This document shows, one piece after another, positions 55,404-64,000 of a stretch of 64,000 bases of DNA. A model generated the notes under the pieces. It saw only the letters and a list, made by a program, of their open reading frames with translations, did no database searches and was not told where the DNA came from. The first letter of the stretch is position 1. Every line of letters starts with the position of its first letter. This stretch comes from Lysobacter firmicutimachus (GTDB lineage Bacteria; Pseudomonadota; Gammaproteobacteria; Xanthomonadales; Xanthomonadaceae). Where the stretch lies: positions 3,472,001 to 3,536,000 of the forward strand of contig NZ_JBANDL010000002.1 of assembly GCF_037027445.1 (NCBI RefSeq), given 5' to 3'. The position numbers were made by a program, and so were the translations under genes.

Positions 55404-56129
55404 TCACAGGGAACGCTGGTTCACGCGTTTCGAAAGCGCTTCGGCATCCTCGACACGCTCGGAGTAGCGGTCCGTCAGGTAGCCGGAGCGTCCGCGGACC
55501 AGCCAAGTGAACTTGGCCAATTCCTCGCACACGTCGACCACCCGCATGTAGTAAGCGGAGGGCTTCATCCGGCCGGCGTCGTCGAACTCCAGGTGCGCCT
55601 TGGCGACCGAAGACTGGTTCGGGATCGTGACCATCCGCATCCAACGGCCGAGCGTGCGCATCTGATTGACGGAGTTGAAGCTCTGCGAGCCGCCGCAGAC
55701 CTGCATGACGGCCAGGGTCTTGCCCTGCGTCGGCCGCCTGGCGCCCAACGCCAAGGGAATCCAGTCGATCTGCGCCTTCATGATTCCCGTCATCGCGCCG
55801 TGGCGTTCCGGGCTCACCCAGACCATGCCCTCCGACCAGTCGGCGAGCTCTCGCAGTTCGGTCACTTTCGGGTGATCCGGGCTCACCGCGTCGGGAAGCG
55901 GCAGGTCGCGGGGATCGAAAGTGCGCACCTGGCAGCCGAACCAACGCAGAAGCCGGCCGGCCTCCTCGGCCAGCAAGCGCGAGTAGGAGCGTTCGCGCAG
56001 CGAGCCGTAAAGGATGAGGATGCGTGGCGGGTGCCGAGGGTCGTCCGGAGCCGCGAGCGACTCGACATCGATCGCATTGAGCTGGGTCAGATCGATGTTC
56101 GGCAACTCCATCGAGACGGGCTGAGTCAC
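55404..56129 (-). CDS. arsH: ArsH NADPH-dependent FMN reductase
   Basis: The product is 241 residues, a flavodoxin-like ArsH with the FMN loop [17 protein letters not shown] and [20 protein letters not shown]. ArsH oxidises trivalent organoarsenicals such as methylarsenite to the less toxic pentavalent form. The start is a GTG at 56129 with AGGAG seven bases upstream, overlapping the arsC stop by four bases (GTGA); ATG 56111 is less likely. It is last in the ars operon. Confidence 0.92.
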   Translation of the reverse strand: MTQPVSMELPNIDLTQLNAIDVESLAAPDDPRHPPRILILYGSLRERSYSRLLAEEAGRLLRWFGCQVRTFDPRDLPLPDAVSPDHPKVTELRELADWSEGMVWVSPERHGAMTGIMKAQIDWIPLALGARRPTQGKTLAVMQVCGGSQSFNSVNQMRTLGRWMRMVTIPNQSSVAKAHLEFDDAGRMKPSAYYMRVVDVCEELAKFTWLVRGRSGYLTDRYSERVEDAEALSKRVNQRSL

Positions 56130-56539
56130 GTCCGGGCTCCTGCCCAGACCACCACTTCGCCGTCCTCTTTCGTGAAAGAGGCCACCGGGTGGGCCAGCAG
56201 ACTCAGCACTCGTTCCGACGGCCGACACAGAGCGGCGCCTTTCTCGGATACGACGATCGGGCGGTTGATGAGGATCGGATGCGACATCATCGCGTCCAGC
56301 AACTTCTCGTCGGAGAGTGCGGGATCGTCCAACCCCAGCTCGGCGTAAGGCGTTCCCTTCCGGCGCAGCAAATCTCGCGCCGTCAGGCCCATCGCCCGGA
56401 TCAATTCGGCCAACGCTTCGCGCGACGGCGGCGTCTTCAGGTACTCGATCACCACCGGCTGTTCCCCGGATCGGCGAATCATTTCCAGCGTATTGCGGGA
56501 CGTACCGCAATCGGGATTGTGATAGATCGTAACGGTCAT
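56126..56539 (-). CDS. arsC: Arsenate reductase, glutaredoxin-dependent (ArsC)
   Basis: The product is 137 residues, homologous to plasmid R773 ArsC: catalytic Cys11 in [12 protein letters not shown], with Arg residues in NRPIVV and CRPSE matching the known arsenate-binding set. It reduces arsenate to arsenite with glutaredoxin. It lies between the LMW-type arsC and arsH in one operon. ATG 56539. Confidence 0.93.
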   Translation of the reverse strand: MTVTIYHNPDCGTSRNTLEMIRRSGEQPVVIEYLKTPPSREALAELIRAMGLTARDLLRRKGTPYAELGLDDPALSDEKLLDAMMSHPILINRPIVVSEKGAALCRPSERVLSLLAHPVASFTKEDGEVVVWAGART

Positions 56540-56549
56540 GCAAAAGGCC

Positions 56550-57080
56550 TCAGGTGGGGTCCGGGCGCCGCATGGACGCGCCCTCGAACTGTCCGATTTC
56601 ATGCACCCTGGCCGCCAGGCTCGATCGCTCCAGCGAGGCCAACGGCAGGGCCACGAAGGCGTTGATGCGGTTCTCCATATAGCCCAGCGCCTTTCGGAAC
56701 GCTGCCCGTCTCCACATCTCGCCCCCGTCCTCGTGGCTTGGGTCTTCGATCCCCCAGTGCCCGGTCACCGGTTGCCCCGGCCAGACCGGGCACGCTTCGC
56801 CGGCGGCCCGGTCGCAGACGGTGAAGACGAAGTCCATGCGCGGCGCGCCGGGAACGGCGAACTCGTCCCACGACTTCGAGCGCATTGCGTCGACGGGATA
56901 ACCGGACTCGCGCAGAACCTCCAATGCCAAGGGATTCACCTCGCGCCGGGGATGGCTCCCAGCGGAGAAGGCAGTGAAGCGACCGGCACCGACTTGGCGC
57001 AGGACCCCTTCGGCCAGGATGGAGCGCGCCGAATTGCCGGTGCACAGGAACAGGACGTTGAACGGCTGGACGGTGCTCAT
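56550..57080 (-). CDS. arsC: Arsenate reductase, low-molecular-weight phosphatase type
   Basis: The product is 176 residues. The P-loop reads FLCTGNSARS (CX5R, Cys13), and two more cysteines follow at 89 and 97 in VCDRAAGEACPVWPG, as in thioredoxin-coupled ArsC. It is a second arsenate reductase that differs in fold from the glutaredoxin-dependent one ten bases downstream. Its start overlaps the arsR stop (ATGA). Confidence 0.92.
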   Translation of the reverse strand: MSTVQPFNVLFLCTGNSARSILAEGVLRQVGAGRFTAFSAGSHPRREVNPLALEVLRESGYPVDAMRSKSWDEFAVPGAPRMDFVFTVCDRAAGEACPVWPGQPVTGHWGIEDPSHEDGGEMWRRAAFRKALGYMENRINAFVALPLASLERSSLAARVHEIGQFEGASMRRPDPT

Positions 57081-57424
57081 GGGCAGGTCTCCGCAGCGCA
57101 GGCAGCGACGGGATCGATGAGGGAGCCGCAGATTTCCGGGTTTCCGGAACAGCAGTCCTCGGTCAGGAAGGCAAGCAGCCGGCGCATGTCGTCATAGCTC
57201 GCGGCGTACAGAACTCGTCGCCCGTCTCGCCAGGACCTCAGCAGGCCCGCGCGCTCCAGCGCGGCGAGATGGAAGCTCATCCGCGTCGGCGGAATCGAAA
57301 GCGCATCGGCGATCTCGCCCGACGGCATGCCGTCGGGCCCTTTGCGGACCAGCATGCGGAAGGCCGCCAGGCGATCGGTGTGCGCGAGGGCGGAAAGGGC
57401 CGAAACGGCGGAATCGTCGTTCAT
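57077..57424 (-). CDS. arsR: ArsR family arsenite-responsive repressor
   Basis: The product is 115 residues, a winged-helix ArsR with recognition region PPTRMSFHLAALERAGLL. The As(III) site is probably the C-terminal cluster Cys91, Cys92 and Cys99 in DCCSGNPEIC, as in the ArsR2 type, not the alpha-3 CxCxxC site of R773 ArsR. It should repress the ars operon until arsenite binds. ATG 57424 has no Shine-Dalgarno; a GTG lies at 57430. Confidence 0.92.
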   Translation of the reverse strand: MNDDSAVSALSALAHTDRLAAFRMLVRKGPDGMPSGEIADALSIPPTRMSFHLAALERAGLLRSWRDGRRVLYAASYDDMRRLLAFLTEDCCSGNPEICGSLIDPVAACAAETCP

Positions 57425-57430
57425 GACCAC

Positions 57431-57458
57431 ATTCTACAATTATCCTTGTAGAGTGCAA
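57431..57458 (-). promoter_or_regulatory. ars promoter with embedded ArsR operator, leaderless
   Basis: On the minus strand: -35 TTGCAC (57458-57453), 16-bp spacer, -10 TAGAAT (57436-57431). The spacer contains the palindrome CTACAA-N6-TTGTAG (57434-57451), a likely ArsR operator. Transcription should begin about seven bases after the -10, at or next to ATG 57424, so the mRNA would lack a 5' leader. Confidence 0.75.
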
Positions 57459-57601
57459 TAAATGATGCTTCTGCCCGCCCGCATGGCCCCGGGGGCCCAG
57501 GATGGGCCGCATCGACCCAGCCCCCCATCGACCGCTCCCCCGGGGATACGGCGTTGCGGCCACGCGCTCGCAGGCCGCCCCACCGGGGCCCGCGGGCAAA
57601 G

Positions 57602-57632
57602 AAAAAGGCCGCGCATGCGCGCGGCCTTTTCT
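57602..57632 (-). terminator. Rho-independent terminator of the secDF operon
   Basis: AAAAGGCCGCGC-atgc-GCGCGGCCTTTT (57603-57630), 12-bp stem with T-runs on both sides. It ends the leftward queA-to-secF transcription unit and insulates it from the ars promoter. Confidence 0.9.
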
Positions 57633-57679
57633 TCGCAGCGGTTCCGGCGCCGATGCCGCAGGCGCCCCAGCGGCGGCGG

Positions 57680-58645
57680 TTACGGACGACGCGCCAGCGC
57701 CGCCTCGTCCTTGGCCTTCGGCAACAGGTCCTGCTTGCTGACCTTGAGCAGGCCCAGGGTCAGCAGCGGGCAGGCGACGAAGATCGACGACAGGGTGCCG
57801 ATGATGATGCCGATCATCTGCGACTCGGCCATGCCGCGCAGCGAACCGCCGCCGTACAGGTACAGCGCGAACACGGTCAGGAAGGCGACGAACGAGGTGA
57901 TCACCGTACGCGACAGGGTCTGGTTGATCGACTTGTTCAGCACGGTTTCCGGATCGGCGCGCATCGAGCGGAAGTTCTCGCGCACGCGGTCGAACACCAC
58001 GATGGTGTCGTTGATCGAGTAGCCCATCACCGACAGGATGCCGGCCAGCACGGTCAGGTCGAACTCGTGGCCGGAGATCGCGAACCAGCCGGCGACCACG
58101 ATCACGTCGTGCAGGGTGGTGATGATCGCGGCGACCGCGAACTTCCATTCGAAGCGGAAGGCGATGTAGATCAGGAAGCCCACCACCACGAACAGCAGCG
58201 CGTACAGACCGTTGAGCGCCAATTCGCGGCCGACCTGCGGGCCGACGAACTCGTTGCGCAGGATCTTGGCCTGGTTGTCGGCGCCCGACACCGCCTTCAT
58301 CACCGCCTCGGCGGCGTGGGCGGTGGCGGCCGAACCGGAGTCGCCTTCGCGCGGCTGCAGGCGGATCAACAGTTCGTTGCCCGAACCGTAGGTCTGCACC
58401 TGGGCGCTGTCGTAGCCGTCGGCGGCCAGGCGCTCGCGCACCGTGTCCAGCCCCACCGGCTTGGCCAGGTGCACTTCGACCAGGTTGCCGCCGGTGAAGT
58501 CCAGGGCGTAGTTGAAGTTGCGGGTGACCATGGCGCCGATGGCGACGAACATGATCAGCGCGGCCACCGCGATCGAGACCCAACGCAACTTCATGAAGTT
58601 GACGTTGGCGTCGTTGGGCAGCAGGGTCAGCGGGAAAATCTTCAT
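57680..58645 (-). CDS. secF: Protein translocase subunit SecF
   Basis: The product is 321 residues with six membrane helices and the SecF signature LDFTGGNLVEVHLAK plus YSINDTIVVFDRVRENFR. With SecD it uses the proton-motive force to complete Sec-dependent export. It follows secD by 15 bp. The last 35 residues are cytoplasmic. Confidence 0.95.
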   Translation of the reverse strand: MKIFPLTLLPNDANVNFMKLRWVSIAVAALIMFVAIGAMVTRNFNYALDFTGGNLVEVHLAKPVGLDTVRERLAADGYDSAQVQTYGSGNELLIRLQPREGDSGSAATAHAAEAVMKAVSGADNQAKILRNEFVGPQVGRELALNGLYALLFVVVGFLIYIAFRFEWKFAVAAIITTLHDVIVVAGWFAISGHEFDLTVLAGILSVMGYSINDTIVVFDRVRENFRSMRADPETVLNKSINQTLSRTVITSFVAFLTVFALYLYGGGSLRGMAESQMIGIIIGTLSSIFVACPLLTLGLLKVSKQDLLPKAKDEAALARRP

Positions 58646-58660
58646 GTCTGGGTTCTCCCG

Positions 58661-60517
58661 TCAGATCGCGATGGACTTGAGCTTGCGGCGGTTGCCGTAG
58701 ATCAACGTGGCGATGCCGCGCGAGACGGTCACGGCGGTGAAGACCGAAGTCAGGATGCCGATGATCATGGTCATCGCGAAGCCCTGCAGCGGGCCGGTGC
58801 CGAACGCCAGCAGCGCCAGGCCGGCCAGCAGCGCGGTCATGTTGGAGTCGAAGATCGTGCCGGAGGCCTTGTCGTAGCCGCTGGCGATCGCCGCCTGCGG
58901 CGGCACCCCGGCGCGCAGCTCCTCGCGTATGCGTTCGTTGATCAGCACGTTGGCGTCGACCGACATGCCCACCGACAAGGCCAGGCCGGCGAAGCCCGGC
59001 AGGCTCATGGTCGCGCCGATCATCGACATCAGCGCCACCACCATCAGCAGGTTCAGCAGCAGGGCCAGGCAGGTGATCAGGCCGAACATACGGTAGTAGA
59101 TCAGGAAGAAGGTCAGCGCGAACACGAACGAGTACAGCACCGCGGTGGTGCCGCGCTTGACGTTGTCGGCGCCCAGGCTGGGGCCGACCACGCGCTCTTC
59201 GACGAAGGTCATCGGCGCGGCCAGGGCGCCGGACTTGAGCTGCTTGGCCAGGCTGTTGGCTTCGTCGCGGCTCAGGCCGGTCGTCTGGAAGTCCTTGCCG
59301 AACACGCCCTGGATGCGCGAGGAGCTGATCACGCGCTCTTCGGTGCGGGTGGTGCGCACTTCCTTGCCGTCCACGATCTCGGTGACCGGGATCTGCTCGA
59401 CGTAGACGATGCCCAGGCGCTTGCCGACGTTTTCCAGGGTGTGGTTGAGCATGCGCTGACCGCCGATGGCGTTCAGGGTGATGCTCACGCTGGGCTGGCC
59501 CTGCTGGTCGTTGCCGGGGATGGCGTTGACCAGCTGGTCGCCGGACACCAGCAGGCGCTTGGACAGCAGCAGCGGCTGCTTGGCCTCGTTGTAGTACACG
59601 CGCGCTTCCGGCGGCACGTTGCGGTCGCGCACGGCGGCCGCGGCGGCGGCTTCGTCGCCGACCACGGCGCGGAATTCCAGGGTCGCGGTGGCGCCGATCT
59701 GGCGCTTGGCTTCGGCGGTGTCCTGCAGGCCCGGCAGCTGGATCACCACCCGGTCGGTGCCCTGGCGCTGGATCACCGGCTCGGCCACGCCGAAGGCGTT
59801 GATGCGGTTGCGCAGGGTGGTCAGGTTCTGCTCGATCGCGTCGAGCGAGATGCGCTGCAGTTCCGACTGCGGAATGTTCAGGGTCAGGGTGCGGCCTTCC
59901 AGGTCCTGGGTCAGGGTCGGGAAAGCGGTGCGCAGCTGCTTCTGCGCCTTGTCGGCGTCGGCGTTGCCGGCCAGGGTGGCGACGATGGCCTCGTTGCCGC
60001 GGCGCACCACCGAGGTGTAAGGCACGGCGCTGTCGCGCAGGGTCGCACGGACGTCTTCGACGTAGGCCTCCAGACGCTTGTTCAGCGCCGCGGCCTGGTC
60101 GACCTGCATCACGAAGTGCACGCCGCCCTGCAAGTCCAGGCCGCGCGGCATCGGCTTGGCGCCCAGCGCTTCCAGCCAGCCCGGCACGGTCGGCGCCAGG
60201 CTCAGCGCGACCACGTAGTCGCTGCCCAGCTGCGGACGCAGCAGGTCGGCGGCGCGGGTCTGCTGCTCGGTGTCGTTCAGGCGCACCATCAGGTTGCCCT
60301 GGTCCTCGACCTGCACCGACTTGGTCGGGATCTTGGCCTGGGCCAGCAGGTCGGCGGCGCGCTTGGCCAGCGCGGCGTCGATCTGGGTGCTGCCCGACCG
60401 CGCGGCGGAGATCTGTACGGACGGATCCTGCGGATAAGCGTTCGGCAGCGCGTACAGCACGCTGACGACCAGGACGACCAGGATGGCGAAGTATTTCCAG
60501 CGCGCGAAGGTCAGCAT
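58661..60517 (-). CDS. secD: Protein translocase subunit SecD
   Basis: The product is 618 residues: an N-terminal helix, large periplasmic P1 domain (LDLQGGVHFVMQVD), and five C-terminal helices with SVDANVLINERIREEL. It is the larger half of SecDF. Length matches gammaproteobacterial SecD. Confidence 0.95.
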   Translation of the reverse strand: MLTFARWKYFAILVVLVVSVLYALPNAYPQDPSVQISAARSGSTQIDAALAKRAADLLAQAKIPTKSVQVEDQGNLMVRLNDTEQQTRAADLLRPQLGSDYVVALSLAPTVPGWLEALGAKPMPRGLDLQGGVHFVMQVDQAAALNKRLEAYVEDVRATLRDSAVPYTSVVRRGNEAIVATLAGNADADKAQKQLRTAFPTLTQDLEGRTLTLNIPQSELQRISLDAIEQNLTTLRNRINAFGVAEPVIQRQGTDRVVIQLPGLQDTAEAKRQIGATATLEFRAVVGDEAAAAAAVRDRNVPPEARVYYNEAKQPLLLSKRLLVSGDQLVNAIPGNDQQGQPSVSITLNAIGGQRMLNHTLENVGKRLGIVYVEQIPVTEIVDGKEVRTTRTEERVISSSRIQGVFGKDFQTTGLSRDEANSLAKQLKSGALAAPMTFVEERVVGPSLGADNVKRGTTAVLYSFVFALTFFLIYYRMFGLITCLALLLNLLMVVALMSMIGATMSLPGFAGLALSVGMSVDANVLINERIREELRAGVPPQAAIASGYDKASGTIFDSNMTALLAGLALLAFGTGPLQGFAMTMIIGILTSVFTAVTVSRGIATLIYGNRRKLKSIAI

Positions 60518-60578
60518 CGAAAACCCCTGCGGCGGCCTCCCCGGCCGCCGCGATTGAAGATGGCGTGGCGGCGTCGGA

Positions 60579-60935
60579 TCAGGCCGACTTCAAGGTGCCC
60601 TTGGGCAGCACGTTGGCGATCGCGCCCTTCTGCACGCGGATGCGCACGTTGGCGGCGATTTCCACGGTGATGAAGTTCTCGCCGATGTCGGTCACGGTGC
60701 CGGCGATGCCGCCGTTGGTCAGCACTTCGTCGCCCTTGGACAGCTTGTCCAGCATCGCCCGGTGTTCCTTGGCGCGCTTCATCTGCGGGCGGAAGATCAG
60801 GAAGTACATGACGGCGATCAGCACCAGCGGCAGGACGAGGCCGCCGAGGCCGCCGCCGAACAGGCCGCCCTGCGGCGCGCCGGCCGGCGCGGCCTGGGCG
60901 TAGGCGGGGGCGATCAGGAGGTCGAGCAGGTTCAT
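60579..60935 (-). CDS. yajC: Preprotein translocase subunit YajC
   Basis: The product is 118 residues with one membrane helix (about 30-52) followed by the conserved FRPQMKRAKEHRAMLDKL and GDEVLTNGGIAGTV. It associates with SecDF. ATG 60935 (MNLLDLLIAPAYA). A family-typical Gly-rich segment precedes the helix. Confidence 0.94.
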   Translation of the reverse strand: MNLLDLLIAPAYAQAAPAGAPQGGLFGGGLGGLVLPLVLIAVMYFLIFRPQMKRAKEHRAMLDKLSKGDEVLTNGGIAGTVTDIGENFITVEIAANVRIRVQKGAIANVLPKGTLKSA

Positions 60936-61117
60936 CTTGAAGTCCTGGAACGAAAATAGTCGGGGATTATGCCACGGCCGGACCGGGGCCGACGGCGGCC
61001 CCGGAATGGGGCCCGTGGCACGTTTTTGACCACGCATTCGCCGGCGTTCGGAACCGTCGCCGGCCCCGGACGGACCGGCGCTCCCGCCCCTGCCGCCGGC
61101 GGGCCGCCCGCGGCCGG

Positions 61118-62317
<1,200 letters not shown>

Positions 62318-62370
62318 TCAAGCGCAACGGCCATGCTGCGGCCTGTCGGCTTCGGGTTGTGGCGGCGGGG

Positions 62371-63426
62371 CTACGTCGCGGCGGTCGGCCACAGCAGCAT
62401 GGCGTCGCCGTAGGAGAAGAAGCGGTAGCGCTCGGCGATCGCATGCGCATACGCGGCGAACATGCGCTCCTTGCCGGCGAAGGCCGAGACCAGCATCAGC
62501 AGCGTGCTCTCGGGCAGGTGGAAATTGGTGATCAGGCCGTCGACCGAGCGGATCCGGTAGCCCGGCAGGATGAACAAGCGGGTCTCGCCGGCGAAGGGCT
62601 GCAACTCGCCCTCGCCGCTCTGCCCGCCCTCGTGCCGGGTCGCGCTTTCCAGCGCGCGCACCACGGTCGTGCCGACCGCGATCACCCGGCCGCCGGCGGC
62701 GCGGGTGCGGCGGATCTGCTCGATCAGGCCGGCACCGACGTTGAGCCATTCGCTGTGCATCACGTGCTGGTCGAGGTGCTCGGCGCGCACCGGCTGGAAG
62801 GTGCCGGCGCCGACGTGCAGGGTGACGTGGCCGAACTCGATGCCGCGCCCGCGCAACCGTTCCAGCAAAGCTTCGTCGAAATGCAGGCCGGCGGTCGGCG
62901 CGGCGACGGCGCCGACTTCGCGCGCGAACACGGTCTGGTAGCGCTCGTCGTCGTCGTGGCCGGGCTCGCGCTGGATGTACGGCGGCAGCGGCAGGCGGCC
63001 GGCGTGCAGCAGCCAGTGCTCCAGCGATTCGGGCACGTGGAAGCGCAGGCGGTAGAACTCGCCGTCGCGGCCGAGCACCTCGGCCTCGCCGCCGGCGTCC
63101 AAGGCGATGCGCGCGCCGGGCTTGGGCGATTTGCTGACGCCCAACTGGGCGCGCGCTTCGGAGCCGCCGAGCAGGCGCTCGATCAGGATCTCGACCCGGC
63201 CGCCGGTGCTCTTCTGCCCGAACAGGCGCGCCGGGATCACCCGGGTGTCGTTGAACACCAGCAGGTCGCCGGGCTGCAGCAGCTCGGTCAGGTCGCGAAA
63301 GCTGCGGTCCTGCAGCGGCGCCGGCGCCGGCGGCACGACCAGCAGCCGGCTGGCCGAGCGTTCGGGCAACGGGGCCTGGGCGATCAGCTCGGGCGGGAGT
63401 TCGTAGTGGAAGTCGGACTTTTTCAA
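62371..63426 (-). CDS. queA: S-adenosylmethionine:tRNA ribosyltransferase-isomerase QueA
   Basis: The product is about 351 residues and carries family motifs FNDTRVIPARL, AAPTAGLHFDEALL and HVGAGTFQPV. QueA adds the epoxycyclopentane group from SAM to preQ1-tRNA. The homologous N-terminus is (M)KKSDFHYELP, which here follows a TTG at 63426; no ATG fits. No clear Shine-Dalgarno is present, so the start is less certain. Confidence 0.9.
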   Translation of the reverse strand: MKKSDFHYELPPELIAQAPLPERSASRLLVVPPAPAPLQDRSFRDLTELLQPGDLLVFNDTRVIPARLFGQKSTGGRVEILIERLLGGSEARAQLGVSKSPKPGARIALDAGGEAEVLGRDGEFYRLRFHVPESLEHWLLHAGRLPLPPYIQREPGHDDDERYQTVFAREVGAVAAPTAGLHFDEALLERLRGRGIEFGHVTLHVGAGTFQPVRAEHLDQHVMHSEWLNVGAGLIEQIRRTRAAGGRVIAVGTTVVRALESATRHEGGQSGEGELQPFAGETRLFILPGYRIRSVDGLITNFHLPESTLLMLVSAFAGKERMFAAYAHAIAERYRFFSYGDAMLLWPTAAT

Positions 63427-63845
63427 AGGGAACCGAAGAGATTGAGCGCGCGGCGCCGCCGCAGCCGAAGCCCGGCCGACCGGTCGGTGCCGGGCGGAAG
63501 GCGGCCGGGGGCGGAACCGGGCGGAGAACGGGGCATTATCCCGGGTAAGGGCGGGATCGCCAAAAAAACGGATGCAGGCGAGCGCGGAGACCGGCGTCGG
63601 CAAAAGGCCAATCCCCCTTCCCTCCCTTTTCACAGGGGGGCCACAGGGGGATGACGCAGGGGCGGGTGCGGCCCCCGGGGAACGGCCGCGAGCCGTTGCC
63701 CCCTTCGACCGAGGCGCGCGGCGCCCGATGCCGGTGGGCTGCTGGGCGTCGCCCGGAGCGCGGAGGATTTGCTGGGGCCGGTTGCCCGGCTCTTGCCAAG
63801 CTTCGCCCCGCCTCGCGCGCCCCCGGCCCGGCCGCAGCGCCGCGG
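63427..63845. other. Intergenic region upstream of queA
   Basis: This 419-bp gap probably holds the queA operon promoter. Near 63608-63655 the sequence AATCCCCCTTCCCTCCCTTTTCACAGGGGGG is a C-run/G-run inverted pair of the dispersed type. No gene is recognisable. Confidence 0.5.
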
Positions 63846-64000
63846 CTACAACCAACCGTTCTGCCGTGCGCGCCGGTAGGCCTCGATGCGGTTGTTGCTG
63901 TCGAGCTTGCCGATCGCTTCGGACAGGTAGTTGCGCACCGTGCCCTGGCTCAGGTGCAGCCGCTCGCCGATTTCGGCGGTGGACAAGCCCTCGCCGGCCA
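63846..64000 (-). CDS. LuxR-type response regulator, C-terminal end (partial)
   Basis: Only the last 50 residues are in the window. They are a LuxR helix-turn-helix: AGEGLSTAEIGERLHLSQGT followed by VRNYLSEAIGKLDSNNRIEA and YRRARQNGWL. This is the DesR/NarL-like type, probably the output domain of a two-component regulator. The 5' end lies beyond position 64000. Confidence 0.85.
   Translation of the reverse strand, partial: AGEGLSTAEIGERLHLSQGTVRNYLSEAIGKLDSNNRIEAYRRARQNGWL

Noticed and set aside
57554..60670. Long + strand open frame opposite secF and secD
   Set aside because: Composition is His/Gln/Gly/Arg-biased and antisense to two conserved sec genes; no family likeness.

Overview
The window is GC-rich (visibly about 70%) and dense with genes. 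Gene content and order suggest a member of the Lysobacteraceae (Xanthomonadaceae), most like Lysobacter: a queA-tgt-yajC-secD-secF block, divergent trmJ/suhB, many secreted or periplasmic peptidases (DUF885, M13, M9 collagenase), cyclic-di-GMP enzymes, and GTAGGAGCGGCG-type intergenic palindromes. The assignment is inferred from family recognition; no database search was possible.

Layout. 1-6 kb: a DUF885 peptidase, a LysM/FecR-CHASE2/GGDEF two-gene module, and a secreted avidin-family protein with nearly all biotin-contact residues. 6-17 kb: rhlE helicase, an ABC exporter whose permease is fused to an M1 aminopeptidase domain, an AraC regulator divergent from an SDR oxidoreductase, an LtrA-like membrane protein and a DUF4142 lipoprotein. 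17-25.5 kb: an M9 collagenase, a BCCT transporter and a large secreted GEVED/DUF11 protein, separated by long non-coding stretches. 25.7-31.8 kb: an MBL/beta-CASP hydrolase and two tandem M13 peptidase genes; the second has lost zinc-site residues.

31.9-41 kb is the most unusual block: two divergent operons. Leftward, a RavA-like MoxR AAA+ ATPase, a small bpX-type protein, a degenerate-vWA/beta-propeller protein and a bpX6-type beta-propeller protein overlap or nearly abut. Rightward, a Cdc48/FtsH-like AAA+ ATPase with a helical N-terminus, a membrane protein and a TPR membrane protein. This matches the predicted MoxR-vWA-beta-propeller ternary systems proposed to act in biological conflict.

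41-48.4 kb: rhomboid protease, an alkyltransferase-like protein (PWHRV), phosphate transporter plus PhoU-like partner, CNNM/CorC and ExoD-like membrane proteins, and a three-unit array of about 275-bp repeats made of REP-like palindromes. 48.4-57.5 kb: a PhnD-like binding protein with a GGDEF-EAL protein, trmJ/suhB, a DEDDh exonuclease, a methyltransferase, and an arsR-arsC-arsC-arsH operon with no efflux pump in view, whose promoter looks leaderless. 57.6-64 kb: secF, secD, yajC, tgt, queA, and the 3' end of a LuxR-type regulator cut by the window edge.

No rRNA, tRNA, CRISPR array or insertion sequence was recognised.
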